Below the pieces are notes generated by a model. That model searched no databases, was not told where the DNA came from, and saw only the letters and a list, made by a program, of their open reading frames with translations. A stretch of DNA of 64,000 nucleotides from Prorocentrum cordatum (lineage: Eukaryota > Sar > Dinophyceae > Prorocentrales > Prorocentraceae): contig CAUYUJ010015272.1 in the NCBI GenBank assembly GCA_963575745.1, positions 111,001 through 175,000 on the forward strand, given 5' to 3'. Position 1 is the first letter of the stretch. Every line of letters begins with the position of its first letter. A program made the translations under genes and the position numbers. This document shows, in pieces, positions 63,976 through 64,000 of the stretch.

Positions 63976-64000
63976 GTTCGGAGCCCGTTGGGCATCCTCG

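Overview
The window looks like dinoflagellate nuclear DNA. It is GC-rich and gene-poor, full of microsatellites and minisatellites, and holds decayed retrotransposons of types I associate with dinoflagellates. Two places carry near-exact matches to the core of the dinoflagellate trans-spliced leader (SL), at 2003-2017 and 12253-12273. The species cannot be fixed from the sequence; a Prorocentrum-like genome would fit the GC content and long repeat-filled introns, but that is a guess. No rRNA, tRNA or CRISPR array was recognised.

Layout. 1-4500: repeats, an SL relict and one weak coding fragment. 4618-6494: two exon-like coding blocks of an unknown protein around a TG/CA-rich gap. 6500-12250: minisatellites and homopolymers, including inverted arrays at 7490-7680 and 9115-9235. 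12253-20259: three coding blocks of unknown proteins on the plus strand (12317-13760, about 15085-16798, about 18640-20259), the first just downstream of an SL relict; blocks 1 and 2 carry single-base frameshifts or a stop, block 3 is intact. 20260-24450: no gene. 24454-42155: three non-LTR (LINE-like) retrotransposon relics of different subfamilies (A plus strand, 24454-26163; B minus strand, about 28110-30800; C plus strand, about 37394-42155), with a GC-rich decayed coding region at 30930-36433 between B and C. 42200-45310: interspersed repeats, a foldback array and more minisatellites. 45449-46170: a two-exon membrane-protein gene fragment. 47050-51005: three tandem arrays with units of about 100 bp, two of them related. 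51270-53980: triplet repeats, a 137-bp palindrome and a dispersed repeat. 54161-59928: a probable LTR retrotransposon with two direct terminal repeats and a decayed gag containing a zinc knuckle, but no recognisable pol; its interior also holds an RNA 2'-phosphotransferase (KptA/Tpt1)-like relic. 59930-64000: GGA/GAT arrays and the inverted partner of the 53.8-kb dispersed repeat.

How it fits together. Almost everything recognisable is mobile or retroposed, and most of it is broken by frameshifts and stops. The best candidates for living host genes are the 4618-6494 blocks, the 18640-20259 block and the 45449-46170 membrane protein. Family assignments come from reading motifs by eye; no database search was run.
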